A stretch of DNA of 64,000 nucleotides from UTCHB3 sp964625575 (GTDB taxonomy: Bacteria > Bacteroidota > Ignavibacteria > Ignavibacteriales > Ignavibacteriaceae), in contig CAZVBQ010000003.1 in NCBI GenBank assembly GCA_964625575.1, positions 62,001 to 126,000 of the forward strand, in the 5' to 3' direction. Positions 34,057 through 43,157 of this stretch are shown in pieces. Position numbers and translations under genes: made by a program. Below the pieces are notes generated by a model, which saw nothing but the letters and a program-made list of their open reading frames with translations, searched no databases and was not told where the DNA came from. How positions within the stretch are numbered: the first letter of the stretch is position 1; every line of letters starts with the position of its first letter.

Positions 34057-36055
34057 TTGACTCTTTTGTGGAAGATCCCCTCGTCTTAAGCATTTCTTTC
34101 ACATGCTCGGGAAGTTCGTCTTTATTTCCGTTTTTAGGTAGCGGAGGAAGCTCCTCACCTCTCATTATTTTATCAATTTCTTCAGCGTCAAGAATCTCTC
34201 TCTCAAGCAGTTCAGCAGAGAGTTTGTGGAGCATGTCTATATTCTCTTCAAGAATTCTCAGCGCGCGATCCATGCATGTGTTGATGATGTGTTTTATTTC
34301 TTCATCAATTTCGATCGCAGTTTTTTCACTGTAGTCTCGGTGCTGCTGGATCTCTTTGCCGAGAAAGATCTCTTCGTGCTTGGTTCCATAGTTGAGCGGG
34401 CCAAGTTTGTCGCTCATACCCCATTCACAAACCATCTTGCGGGCAAGGTTGGTGGCACGTTCAATGTCATTCCCTGCTCCGGTTGTGTAGTGATCAAAAA
34501 TTATCTTTTCAGCCGCTCTTCCGCCCAAAGCGTAAGTAATTACCGACTCAAGATATGATTTTGAGTAGGTATGCTTCTCATCAACGGGAAGATAGCTCGT
34601 AACACCGAGTGCCCTTCCACGCGGAATGATTGTAACTTTGTGCACGGGATCAGCTTCGGGAAGCATTTTCGCGACGAGCACGTGACCGATCTCGTGGTAC
34701 GAAGTGGTCTTCTTCTCCGCGTCGGAAATAATCATGCTTTTACGCTCCATCCCCATCATTACCTTGTCTTTGGCCTCTTCGAAGTCGTCCATGTCAACTT
34801 TCGATTTGTTCTTCCTGGCTGCAAGAAGTGAAGCTTCATTTACAAGATTTGCGAGTTCAGCACCCGCGAGTCCGGGCGTGCCCTTCGCGAGCACTGAAAG
34901 TTCAACGTCATCAGCGAGAGGGGTGTTACGGGTATGCACTTTAAGAATGCCTTCCCTGCCTTTAACATCGGGTCTGTCAACCACGATCTGACGGTCGAAA
35001 CGTCCGGGCCTTAACAGCGCGGGATCGAGAACGTCAGGCCTGTTGGTAGCGGCAATAATAATAACGCCGCTGTTCTGCTCAAATCCATCCATCTCAACAA
35101 GAAGCTGGTTGAGGGTTTGCTCCCTTTCATCATGACCGCCGCCAAGTCCGGCACCTCTGTGCCTGCCCACGGCATCGATCTCATCAATGAAAATGATACA
35201 AGGGGCGTTTCTTTTCCCCTGATCGAACAGGTCTCTAACACGGCTCGCGCCAACACCGACAAACATCTCAACGAAGTCAGCACCCGAGATAGAAAAGAAA
35301 GGTACGCCTGCTTCACCCGCTACAGCTCTTGCGAGCAAGGTCTTCCCTGTTCCCGGAGGTCCTAAAAGGAGTACACCCCTTGGTATTTTACCGCCAAGTT
35401 TCTGGAACTTGCTCGGTTCCTTCAAAAATTCTATAACTTCCTGAAGCTCAACTTTGGCTTCATCCGCTCCGGCAACATTTCTGAATGTAACTTTATTGTT
35501 CGACTGATTTATCAGCTTGGCTTTGCTTTTGCCGAAATTAAAAATACCTCTCTGACCACCTGCGCCACCACCTCCCTGCATTCTTCTCATGAAGAAGAAC
35601 CAGAGGGCGATTATAAGTACCCAGGGGATCATGCTGATAAGAAGTGTAACAAAGCTGTTCGATTGCTGATTATAGGTAAGCCTTATCCCTTTGGCATCCC
35701 ACTTCTTCTTTTCCGCTTCGAAATCAGGCTCGGCGATGTTAACCGCGAACTCTTTTACCGACACAGGCTTACCTGAAACGGTAATGTTACGGCTGGTTCT
35801 TAAAGTACCCTTGAAAACATGCACTTTCGAATCAGTAACGTTAACCTCTGCCTTTTCAATTACACTGTCCTGAAGCAGTTTTTCATATTCAAAATATGGT
35901 ATCTCGGAATAGGAAGCCGTTTCACTTCTAAATAACTGCATGGCGATAACCGCCGCGACGATAACCACTCCCCAGCCAAAAACCACTCGCATGATCTTTG
36001 ACCAGTCGAAATTGTCGTCCGGCTTGTTACCATTATTTTTGTTCTTCTGATCCAT
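34043..36055 (-). CDS. ftsH: ATP-dependent zinc metalloprotease FtsH
   Basis: A 670-residue membrane AAA+ protease. Two membrane segments (about 19-41 and 130-152) bracket a periplasmic domain. The AAA module has LLGPPGTGKTLLARAV (about 228-243), IIFIDEIDAVGR and the second region of homology, ending in TNRPDVLDPALLRPGRFD. The zinc site is HEIGH (about 452-456; HEAGH is more usual). FtsH degrades misfolded membrane proteins and regulatory substrates. The order tilS-hpt-ftsH is common in bacteria. Confidence 0.96.
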   Translation of the reverse strand: MDQKNKNNGNKPDDNFDWSKIMRVVFGWGVVIVAAVIAMQLFRSETASYSEIPYFEYEKLLQDSVIEKAEVNVTDSKVHVFKGTLRTSRNITVSGKPVSVKEFAVNIAEPDFEAEKKKWDAKGIRLTYNQQSNSFVTLLISMIPWVLIIALWFFFMRRMQGGGGAGGQRGIFNFGKSKAKLINQSNNKVTFRNVAGADEAKVELQEVIEFLKEPSKFQKLGGKIPRGVLLLGPPGTGKTLLARAVAGEAGVPFFSISGADFVEMFVGVGASRVRDLFDQGKRNAPCIIFIDEIDAVGRHRGAGLGGGHDEREQTLNQLLVEMDGFEQNSGVIIIAATNRPDVLDPALLRPGRFDRQIVVDRPDVKGREGILKVHTRNTPLADDVELSVLAKGTPGLAGAELANLVNEASLLAARKNKSKVDMDDFEEAKDKVMMGMERKSMIISDAEKKTTSYHEIGHVLVAKMLPEADPVHKVTIIPRGRALGVTSYLPVDEKHTYSKSYLESVITYALGGRAAEKIIFDHYTTGAGNDIERATNLARKMVCEWGMSDKLGPLNYGTKHEEIFLGKEIQQHRDYSEKTAIEIDEEIKHIINTCMDRALRILEENIDMLHKLSAELLEREILDAEEIDKIMRGEELPPLPKNGNKDELPEHVKEMLKTRGSSTKESNDQA

Positions 36056-36080
36056 CTTTATAGTCTGTTCCTTATTTGCT

Positions 36081-36623
36081 TTACTCTTCGACCATTGAAT
36101 AAACCGCTCTCAGATTGCGGTATTTCTGCACAAGGTCGAGTCCGTATCCTATTACAAAATTATTAGGAATGTTAAATCCAACGTAATCAACCGTGATGTT
36201 GTATTTCACACTTTTAGGCTTGAGCAGTAATGAGGCGATCTTTACTGAAGCCGGATTATGCTTCTTTAAATGTGAGATTATGAACTCGGCTGAAAGCCCT
36301 GAATCAATTATATCTTCAACAATTATGATATCTCTTTGGTTCAAGTCAGCATTGATATCCTTAAGCAGATCAACCTTCCCGGAAGATACTTTTGCTTCAT
36401 GGTAACTTGAGAGTTTTAGAAAATCAACTTCGCACTCGCCACAAAAATTCTTCAGGAGATCCGCCATGAACATGAATGCTCCATTAAGGATACAAATGAA
36501 GATTGGAACCTTCCCTTTATAGTCTTCAGAGATTTGTGCTCCCAGTTCAGAAACCCTTTTTTGTATATTTTCCTCAGTAAGGTAAATTTCAAAGGTTTCA
36601 CCGTTTATCGTAATTCTGTCCAT
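36081..36623 (-). CDS. hpt: Hypoxanthine phosphoribosyltransferase
   Basis: A 180-residue purine salvage enzyme joining hypoxanthine or guanine to PRPP. The PRPP loop IIIVEDIIDSGLSAEFI is at about 98-114 and the flexible-loop KLSSYHEAKVSSG at about 72-84. VGFNIPNNFVIGYGLD holds the base-binding segment. It overlaps tilS by 19 bp and lies 25 bp before ftsH, the conserved order. Confidence 0.95.
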   Translation of the reverse strand: MDRITINGETFEIYLTEENIQKRVSELGAQISEDYKGKVPIFICILNGAFMFMADLLKNFCGECEVDFLKLSSYHEAKVSSGKVDLLKDINADLNQRDIIIVEDIIDSGLSAEFIISHLKKHNPASVKIASLLLKPKSVKYNITVDYVGFNIPNNFVIGYGLDLVQKYRNLRAVYSMVEE

Positions 36624-37972
36624 TTTTCGATCTCTAACTTGTAAATCTTCTTTGTCTCTGCTGTGATTTTGTATCGCTCATCCGGCCTGAAGCCACAAAC
36701 CCAAACAACTTTACCGGAATCGTACACAACCGGATGCGACCATTTTGCCAGTGAGTTGAGTTTGATGTCATTAAAAAAATCTGAAATCTTCCGTTTACCG
36801 GGTCCACCTAATGGGTGAAATGTATCACCCTTCCCCGCCCCCCTCACGGTGAGTCCCGTTCCGACTTTTCCGGCGTTTATAAACGCGACTTGATTACCGG
36901 CATTTTTCGAGAAGCTGTCAAGTGGGACTTCGCTGCACGATATGGTAATTTTCCCAAACACAATTGATGTGCCGGGAACCAGTGCCACTTCTCCAAAGTC
37001 ACCCGGAATTTCATAACCGATAACAATTTCATCCCTGGTACGAAACGCGGTCAGTCCTCCACCAAGATCAATTTTCCTGCCCGCTTGTGAACTGATCAGC
37101 TTGTTCAGATTCTGAAAATTTTTAAACTTTAAATTTAAGCTAAAATTTTCAATTAATCTAATGGATAACTCATGGTGTAATTGATGTTCACCAAGTTCGA
37201 ATGCCAGATTTCGATCGATCAGAATATTACCGGATTCATCCGTTTTTGTGATCCTGAAATCCCGCTGCACACCTTCCAAAAGTGTGCGCATCATAATCGA
37301 GTGGTTAAACATTGAACCGGCAAAAGAAGGGTTCAGTTCACGAATCACAGGCACAAGACGGTGGCGTATCAGATTCCTTTGAAATACTGTATCGTTATTT
37401 GAACTGTCGGTCACCCATTCAATCTTGTGTTTTCTTAACCAGTTCTCAATTTCCGCCTTTGCCAAAGGCAGCAGTGGCCTGATGATAGCGCCCCTCTTCA
37501 GTGGAATACCGGCAATTGCTTCCGGACCTTTCCCCTTTATCAGATTAAGAAGTATGGTCTCTGCATTGTCATCAATGTTATGACCGGTCACAATTTTGGT
37601 GAACCCTTTTTCACTCCTGATCTTCTCGAGTTCCCGGTACCGGATCTCTCTTGCAGCCATTTCGAGTGAAAGTTTCTGTTCCTTCATGCGCGACCGTATA
37701 TCAACTGCAACAGTTATAAGCTCCAACCGTAACTGCTCACAGGTCATTTTGCAAAAACTTGCATCCCTTTCTGACTCCGCCCCCCGCAATCCATGGTTAA
37801 TATGCACGGGAAGAAGACATAGATCCAATTCTTTTTGTAATTTTAGCAGGAGGTGCAGCAGCAGTATTGAGTCTGCCCCGCCGCTGAGGGCGATGATCAG
37901 TTTGTCATTTCCGGAAATGAGTTTTTCTTCCAGACAGAAACGACGGAATTTAAGAAAGGTGATATCAGGCAA
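36605..37972 (-). CDS. tilS: tRNA(Ile)-lysidine synthetase
   Basis: A 455-residue enzyme that adds lysine to C34 of tRNA-Ile(CAU), changing its decoding to AUA. The PP-loop ATPase motif LIIALSGGADSILLLHLL is at about 24-41; HINHGLRGAESERDASFC and TGHNIDDNAETILLNLIKG follow, then the C-terminal TilS domain (about 375-450). The start is a TTG at 37972 that overlaps ribE by 8 bp; no ATG precedes the PP-loop. Confidence 0.95.
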   Translation of the reverse strand: MPDITFLKFRRFCLEEKLISGNDKLIIALSGGADSILLLHLLLKLQKELDLCLLPVHINHGLRGAESERDASFCKMTCEQLRLELITVAVDIRSRMKEQKLSLEMAAREIRYRELEKIRSEKGFTKIVTGHNIDDNAETILLNLIKGKGPEAIAGIPLKRGAIIRPLLPLAKAEIENWLRKHKIEWVTDSSNNDTVFQRNLIRHRLVPVIRELNPSFAGSMFNHSIMMRTLLEGVQRDFRITKTDESGNILIDRNLAFELGEHQLHHELSIRLIENFSLNLKFKNFQNLNKLISSQAGRKIDLGGGLTAFRTRDEIVIGYEIPGDFGEVALVPGTSIVFGKITISCSEVPLDSFSKNAGNQVAFINAGKVGTGLTVRGAGKGDTFHPLGGPGKRKISDFFNDIKLNSLAKWSHPVVYDSGKVVWVCGFRPDERYKITAETKKIYKLEIEKWTELR

Positions 37973-38603
37973 AGCCGGTGTCTTTAAGTTTATCGAGACT
38001 TAATCCACCTTGGTTTGTACTTTCAACAAAATTCAGGATGTACTTTCCAAGCAGATCGAACTCGAGGTTTACCTCATCATTAAGTTTTAATTTGGCCAGA
38101 GTGGTATTTGCCCATGTATGCGGTATTACGGCAACTTTCAGCGCGCCTTTATGTTTTTCCGCCACGGTAAGACTCACGCCATCAATGCAGATGGAGCCAA
38201 CGGGGATGACATATTTATCAAATTTCGGATCGAATGCCATTCCCAAATTCCAACTTCCGGAGAGTTGCCTTACCTCTGTAACCCTGCCCGTTGTGTCAAC
38301 GTGTCCGGCTACAAAATGCCCTCCCAACCTGGCACTCGCGCTTAACGCTCTCTCCAGATTAACCTCGCGACCGGGCCGGAACAAACCGAAGGTGGTTTTT
38401 TTTAGTGTTTCCTCCACTGTGTCAAACCAAACCGTGTTTCCCTCAATTTTTACAACGGTCTGACACGCCCCGTTTATATTAACGCTGTCACCAGTGTGGA
38501 GATCGTTGAGGATCAGCGAACATCCTACCGCGAAGGATATCTCATTTCCCCGCCTTCGGATATCAATGATTTTTCCGGTTTCTTCTACAAGTCCTGTGAA
38601 CAT
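37965..38603 (-). CDS. ribE: Riboflavin synthase, alpha chain
   Basis: A 212-residue enzyme that makes riboflavin from two 6,7-dimethyl-8-ribityllumazines. MFTGLVEETGKI is the standard start. Two lumazine-binding barrels are visible: GDSVNINGACQTVV (about 39-52) and GSICIDGVSLTVAE (about 136-149), with GHVDTTGRVTEV between. It sits two bases after ribD; no FMN riboswitch is seen, as the genes lie inside a long operon. Confidence 0.95.
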   Translation of the reverse strand: MFTGLVEETGKIIDIRRRGNEISFAVGCSLILNDLHTGDSVNINGACQTVVKIEGNTVWFDTVEETLKKTTFGLFRPGREVNLERALSASARLGGHFVAGHVDTTGRVTEVRQLSGSWNLGMAFDPKFDKYVIPVGSICIDGVSLTVAEKHKGALKVAVIPHTWANTTLAKLKLNDEVNLEFDLLGKYILNFVESTNQGGLSLDKLKDTGFA

Positions 38604-38605
38604 GC

Positions 38606-39697
38606 TTAAACCTTTTCCAAAAACAAGACGGCATCACCATCAAGATTTTTAACTTCTCTCAATTTTAATTGCAAGGGCGAATCAAGCCCAAAGTATTTCA
38701 GATCACTAAACAGACTGATGCCGGGCCCAATCAGTTTAGGCGCGATAAATACCACCATTTCATCGAACAGCCTTTGTCCTGTGATTTCAGAGACAAAAAC
38801 GGACCCTGCCTCTACCATCACCGAGGCAATACCCCTTTGGTGAAGCCTGACGAGCGCCTCATCAATCGAGGGACGACCTTTTGGGTCGGCCTGAACAAAG
38901 ATCACCTCTACTCCCCTTTTTTCGAGCCGGTCGATAATTTCCGGTTTAACCCGCTCCCATTCAGGGGCAACAACAATAGATTTTTTATCATCGTTACGGA
39001 AGAAATTAAGACAATCATCGTAAAAAAGGTGAGAAGAAAGCATAACCCTTTTGGGTGAAGTGCCCGCTCTTCCTCTTACATTCAATCTTGGATCATCAGC
39101 GCGTACAGTAGCGGAGGTGGTTAGAATGGCGTCATTTTCACTTCTGAGTTTGTGAACAAACGAGCGGGACGATTCATTGGTTATCCACTTCGATTTACCG
39201 TCCAGTTCAGCAATTTTGCCATCAAGGGTAACGGCTGACTTTATAGTAACATAGGGATAAGGAGACGTGATGAAACGGGAAAACTTTCTGTAAAATCTGG
39301 CGTGCTCTTCAAAGCCCGCGACCACCACTTCAATCCCTGCATCACGAAGTTTCTTGACACCATTTCCTGATACGAGTGGATTCGGGTCAGACATTCCGAT
39401 CACTACCCTGCTGATCTTGCTAGCGATAATCAGGTCTGTACAGGGAGGGGTTTTACCAAAATGAGAGCAGGGCTCAAGACTTACGTAAAGGGTGGCCCCT
39501 TCAACACTTTCCGTGCTGCGTTTTATCGCGTCAACCTCGGCATGGTCACCTCCGAATTTCCGGTGATAACCTGAAGAAATTATTTTTCCGCCTTTTACGA
39601 TTACGCATCCCACTTGGGGGTTCGGACTAACCTTTCCCGAACCCAGCCTTGCAAGGGTAAACGTTCGGGAAAGGTACGCCCGGTCTTTTGAGTCCAT
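38606..39697 (-). CDS. ribD: Bifunctional pyrimidine deaminase/reductase RibD
   Basis: A 363-residue two-domain enzyme for steps 2 and 3 of riboflavin synthesis. The deaminase domain (about 1-145) has NPQVGCVIV, the zinc ligands HAEVDAI (about 51-57) and EPCSHFGKTPPCTD (about 75-88). The reductase domain (about 150-363) has TIKSAVTLDGKIA and VMVEAGSVFVSE. The gap to greA is three bases. Confidence 0.95.
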   Translation of the reverse strand: MDSKDRAYLSRTFTLARLGSGKVSPNPQVGCVIVKGGKIISSGYHRKFGGDHAEVDAIKRSTESVEGATLYVSLEPCSHFGKTPPCTDLIIASKISRVVIGMSDPNPLVSGNGVKKLRDAGIEVVVAGFEEHARFYRKFSRFITSPYPYVTIKSAVTLDGKIAELDGKSKWITNESSRSFVHKLRSENDAILTTSATVRADDPRLNVRGRAGTSPKRVMLSSHLFYDDCLNFFRNDDKKSIVVAPEWERVKPEIIDRLEKRGVEVIFVQADPKGRPSIDEALVRLHQRGIASVMVEAGSVFVSEITGQRLFDEMVVFIAPKLIGPGISLFSDLKYFGLDSPLQLKLREVKNLDGDAVLFLEKV

Positions 39698-39700
39698 GAA

Positions 39701-40171
39701 CTACTTTATTTCAAGTATCTCGAATTGAATTAGTCCCGCGGGGGCTTTAACCTGCGCGATCTCTCCAACTTTCTTTCCGAGAAGACCCTGACCTACAGGT
39801 GATGAGACAGAGATCTTGCATTGCTCCAGATTCGATTCTTCATTCGAAACGATCTGATATTCGATCACTTTCAGGGTTTTCAGATTTTTGATCTTTACCT
39901 TGGCAAGTATATGAACTTTATCCTTTGGCATTGATGAAGGATCGATCACTTTTGCCTTGGCAAGGATCGACTCCATTTTGTGGATCCTGAGTTCAAACAG
40001 CCCCTGCGCTTCTTTCGCGGCATCGTATTCCGCGTTCTCTGAGAGATCACCATGCGCTCTTGCTTCAGCAATTTTACCGGCAATTTCTTTCCTGCCGGAT
40101 GATTTCATCTCCGCGAGCTCTTTCTCGAGCTCTATTAGCCTTTCCTGTGATAGATAAACAAAATCTTGCAT
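39701..40171 (-). CDS. greA: Transcription elongation factor GreA
   Basis: A 156-residue factor that restarts backtracked RNA polymerase. The coiled coil (about 1-75) has KIAEARAHGDLSENAEYDAA, whose acidic D-x-x-E-N tip enters the polymerase channel, and the C-terminal FKBP-like domain ends in LIQFEILEIK. The frame opens at 40216, but MQDFVYLSQERL at 40171 with GGGAG five bases upstream is the proper start. It heads the long minus-strand run. Its leader holds a promoter at 40239-40269 and a strong hairpin at 40194-40235. Confidence 0.95.
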   Translation of the reverse strand: MQDFVYLSQERLIELEKELAEMKSSGRKEIAGKIAEARAHGDLSENAEYDAAKEAQGLFELRIHKMESILAKAKVIDPSSMPKDKVHILAKVKIKNLKTLKVIEYQIVSNEESNLEQCKISVSSPVGQGLLGKKVGEIAQVKAPAGLIQFEILEIK

Positions 40172-40193
40172 ATCGCTCCCGGTTTGTATAAAT

Positions 40194-40235
40194 AAAAAAA
40201 ATTGCCACTCCCGCAAAAACTTTGCGGGTGTGGCA
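40194..40235 (-). terminator. Terminator-like hairpin with T8 in the greA leader
   Basis: On the minus strand a 15-bp stem (TGCCACACCCGCAAA against TTTGCGGGAGTGGCA, one mismatch) with a three-base loop is followed by eight T. It can end the upstream MBOAT/peptidase transcript, whose stop is 51 bp away. It also lies between the likely greA promoter and the greA start, only 22 bp before the ATG, so it may act as an attenuator. Confidence 0.85.
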
Positions 40236-40238
40236 TTG

Positions 40239-40269
40239 CAAATCTAATCAATTTTTAACTTAAATTCAA
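40239..40269 (-). promoter_or_regulatory. Predicted greA promoter, TTG-N20-TAGATTTG
   Basis: On the minus strand TTG at 40269-40267 is 20 bases from TAGATTTG at 40246-40239, a full match to the Bacteroidetes TTG-N19/20-TAnnTTTG pattern. Transcription would start near 40232, at the base of the hairpin. Confidence 0.55.
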
Positions 40270-40285
40270 GCCTTTTGGCAGGCCA

Positions 40286-41668
40286 TCAGAAAGGATACTC
40301 TTCCTGACTCCTAAGTCTCCGTTCAAGATTGTGCTTTTTCAGCAGTTCCTTCACACCTTCGGCGCTCATTCTATAATATGGCTGAGATGACTTCGAGAGT
40401 CCGTCTACGAGAAATGCAACGGCTACGGCAGCATGCGAAATGTAGTCTTTATCAACCTTGTCGAATGTATCACCGAAGTCGTGATAGTGAGCCGTCATTT
40501 CAGGAGTCAAGCCCCCCATGGGAGTTATCACGGGGATCCCCGCGAACATGAAATACATGTGATCACTGTTGGTCCAGGCTGTGCTTGAGTAACCGGAGAG
40601 ATTAAAACTGCCTGAGCCGGCAACCACTTCTGAAATTGCTTTTTTGAGAGTGTCAAAACCCATTACGTTGAAGCCATTTACCTTGCCCGGCATATCAAGG
40701 TTGACCATAACGAAAATTGAATCGGCTTTATGAGCTTCCACATATTTTTTTGAACCCCACAAACCTGATTCCTCGCCGTTAAACCAGACAAATTCGATGG
40801 TTCTTTCGGGCTTTATCCCAAGATGCTTCAATAAAAGAGCGGCTTCAAAGATCACCGCGCTTCCCTGTCCATTGTCCACGGCGCCATCCCCAAGATCCCA
40901 ACTGTCGAAATGCCCGCCTATGACAATTTTCTCATTTTTGCTTCCTTCGATTCTGGTGACAAGATTTGGAGATTTTATCGTCTCAACTTTTGATGTGGAA
41001 ACGATGTCTAAGACAACTTTCGTTCCGGCTTTCAAAAGTCTTCTTAATTTGCTCCCCTCTTCGAATGTGAGAGTGAACGCAGGGATATTAAGTGGAATCC
41101 CTTTGAAGTTACCGGCCCCGCACAAAACTTTGCCATTTGGCGACTCATTCACAAAAAGACAGGCCAAGGCTCCCTTCGAGGAAGCTGCTTTAATTACTTC
41201 TGCCCTCAGTCTTTCAGGCTTTCCCGGAGGAATCTTTTGATCAACAAGAATCACCTTCCCCTTTACATCGATCGTATCGAAGTCATCATCATATCCTGAA
41301 TTTACATATATGGCCTCCGCTCCCTTAAAATTCGCCGGTGTCACCCACGCGAGAGCGAACGCGCGTAACTTTTTCTCATAGGGAAGTTTCATAACAACTT
41401 CATCATTCCCCCTGAACCATGCAGGTGAAGTGAAGTAATCACGGAACGGTTTCAATCCATTCTCTTCCAGCCGGCGCTCAAGAATCTCTAACGCTTTTTC
41501 CATTCCGGGTGAACCCATCATTCTCCCTCCGGCATTATCACACACCTCCCGCAGCATCTCATAGCCTGAATTGGTTGTGAATGCCACTCCGGTCAGCTTT
41601 TCGATGAAGCTTTGAGGGAATACCAAAAATGAGACAGCGACTAAACAGCACAGAAGATATTTCTTCAT
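40286..41668 (-). CDS. M28-family metallopeptidase with PA domain
   Basis: A 460-residue exported aminopeptidase/carboxypeptidase-like enzyme. The start at 41668 gives a signal peptide (MKKYLLCCLVAVSFLVFP); the frame is also open to 41743. The PA insert lies at about 120-240. Zinc ligands are GGHFDSWDLGDGAVDNGQGS (His and Asp, about 278-297), WFNGEESGLWGS (Glu pair, about 320), VNLDMPG (Asp) and HYHDFGDT (His, about 415). Peptide substrate unknown. It follows the MBOAT gene by one base pair, so it is co-transcribed with the O-acylation genes. Confidence 0.9.
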   Translation of the reverse strand: MKKYLLCCLVAVSFLVFPQSFIEKLTGVAFTTNSGYEMLREVCDNAGGRMMGSPGMEKALEILERRLEENGLKPFRDYFTSPAWFRGNDEVVMKLPYEKKLRAFALAWVTPANFKGAEAIYVNSGYDDDFDTIDVKGKVILVDQKIPPGKPERLRAEVIKAASSKGALACLFVNESPNGKVLCGAGNFKGIPLNIPAFTLTFEEGSKLRRLLKAGTKVVLDIVSTSKVETIKSPNLVTRIEGSKNEKIVIGGHFDSWDLGDGAVDNGQGSAVIFEAALLLKHLGIKPERTIEFVWFNGEESGLWGSKKYVEAHKADSIFVMVNLDMPGKVNGFNVMGFDTLKKAISEVVAGSGSFNLSGYSSTAWTNSDHMYFMFAGIPVITPMGGLTPEMTAHYHDFGDTFDKVDKDYISHAAVAVAFLVDGLSKSSQPYYRMSAEGVKELLKKHNLERRLRSQEEYPF

Positions 41669-41669
41669 T

Positions 41670-43148
41670 TTAGAACTCGATGTAAACAAATGGAAGAGTG
41701 GAGGCTCCGAGAACCTGGTAAACAAAAAAGATAACCACCACAAAGGAGATGGCTTTCACACTCCAATGAGTGGCGGCAAACTTGACGAATAGTGTTTTAT
41801 AAACTCGCTCAGGGATGAGTGCCAAAACGAGTCCCGCGACCATTACAAGAAACGGCATCAGGTAGTACCCCATCCATTTCTCAACGTGAGCAGGATTGAA
41901 ACCTGAAAAAAGCTTTGAAAGGAAGACACCCGCGCTCTCGAGGGAAGGTGCCTTAAAGATAATGAACGAAAGGGCTATCACGTGAAAAGTCACTACTATC
42001 TCGATCACTCTGAAAACCCGTTCATTTATCACAGTGATGATCTTCTTGCGCGTGTTTCTGAAGAGGGTGTCGAATACTATGCACACACCATGTATCAGAC
42101 CCCAGACAATGAAAGTAAGGTTTGCTCCGTGCCACAGCCCTGAGATCAGAAATGTAACAATTATTGAGATGTGAATTCCAAAGATCCCTATCCGGCGGAG
42201 CGAAAAACTGAGTGGATTGAAGATATTTTCGCTGAGAAAAGTATACAATGTAATGTGCCATCGGCGCCAAAATTCAGACACTGAATTTGCCAGAAATGGT
42301 TTGCGGAAGTTTTCTTCAACCTCAAAACCAAAAAGATAAGCCATTCCGCGTACAATATCTGTGTAACCGGAAAAATCGAAGTAAATCTGAAGGAAGGCAC
42401 CATATCCTGCCATGAGACACTCGAACGAGGTAAAAAGATCCGGATTCTCAAAAACCCGGTCGACGAAATTCAACGCGATAAAATCGGCGATCAAGACCTT
42501 CTTCAAAGTTCCTGTGATCAGCAGGAAGAACCCCTTGCTAACGTTCTCCCGTGTCAGACTTGTGGGCGCGTTGAACTGTGGCAGAAGGTTAGACGCCTTG
42601 CTTATCGGGCCGGCAACTATTGTCGGGAAAAAGGAGAGGTAGAGCAGGTAAGTCAACAAGTTCCCTTCCGGCTCTTCTATCTCTTCCCTGTATAACGCGA
42701 GTATGTAACCAAGGGATTTAAAGATAAAATAGGAAATCCCCACCGGGGTAAGAATTTCCTTTGCAAAATAAGAGAAAAACTGTGAAGACTGGAGCCCAAA
42801 CTGGTTCAGGATAAAGAAAGTGTATTTAAAATAAACCAATATCCCGACATTTGTGAGCACCGAAACCGCGAGGAATATCCGTTTCTTAGTTAGAGAACTC
42901 TCTTTCGCGATCAGTTTTCCCATGAAAAAGTCAACGGTTCCCACCAACAGCAGGATCCAGATATACTCACCCGATATTTTATAGTAAAAATAAAGACTGA
43001 AGAAGAGTAATAATCCGTTTCTCGCCTTTACGTTCACTGAAAGCGCCGCGAAAAGCAGGTAAAGCACAGAGAACAAAAAGAAAAAAAGTACAGAGTTAAA
43101 TAATAATGGATTTCCCGGGTTGTACTTCAGTAGCTCTAATATTTCCAA
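41670..43148 (-). CDS. MBOAT-family O-acyltransferase (AlgI/PatA-like)
   Basis: A 492-residue polytopic membrane protein with about ten hydrophobic segments. FFPTIVAGPISKASNLLPQF (about 171-190), SEFWRRWHITLYTFL (about 290-304) and the catalytic-His region SGLWHGANLTFIVWGLIHG (about 336-354) are diagnostic of AlgI-type MBOATs, which pass acyl groups across the inner membrane for O-acylation of glycans. The start is a TTG at 43148, nine bases after the LysM-SGNH gene. Three SGNH proteins nearby are probable partners. Confidence 0.9.
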   Translation of the reverse strand: MEILELLKYNPGNPLLFNSVLFFFLFSVLYLLFAALSVNVKARNGLLLFFSLYFYYKISGEYIWILLLVGTVDFFMGKLIAKESSLTKKRIFLAVSVLTNVGILVYFKYTFFILNQFGLQSSQFFSYFAKEILTPVGISYFIFKSLGYILALYREEIEEPEGNLLTYLLYLSFFPTIVAGPISKASNLLPQFNAPTSLTRENVSKGFFLLITGTLKKVLIADFIALNFVDRVFENPDLFTSFECLMAGYGAFLQIYFDFSGYTDIVRGMAYLFGFEVEENFRKPFLANSVSEFWRRWHITLYTFLSENIFNPLSFSLRRIGIFGIHISIIVTFLISGLWHGANLTFIVWGLIHGVCIVFDTLFRNTRKKIITVINERVFRVIEIVVTFHVIALSFIIFKAPSLESAGVFLSKLFSGFNPAHVEKWMGYYLMPFLVMVAGLVLALIPERVYKTLFVKFAATHWSVKAISFVVVIFFVYQVLGASTLPFVYIEF

Positions 43149-43157
43149 TTACACTGC

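Noticed and set aside
38604..40285. FMN riboswitch for the rib genes
   Set aside because: ribD and ribE are internal to the greA run with gaps of two and three bases; no room and no aptamer-like sequence. The only leader structure is the greA hairpin.
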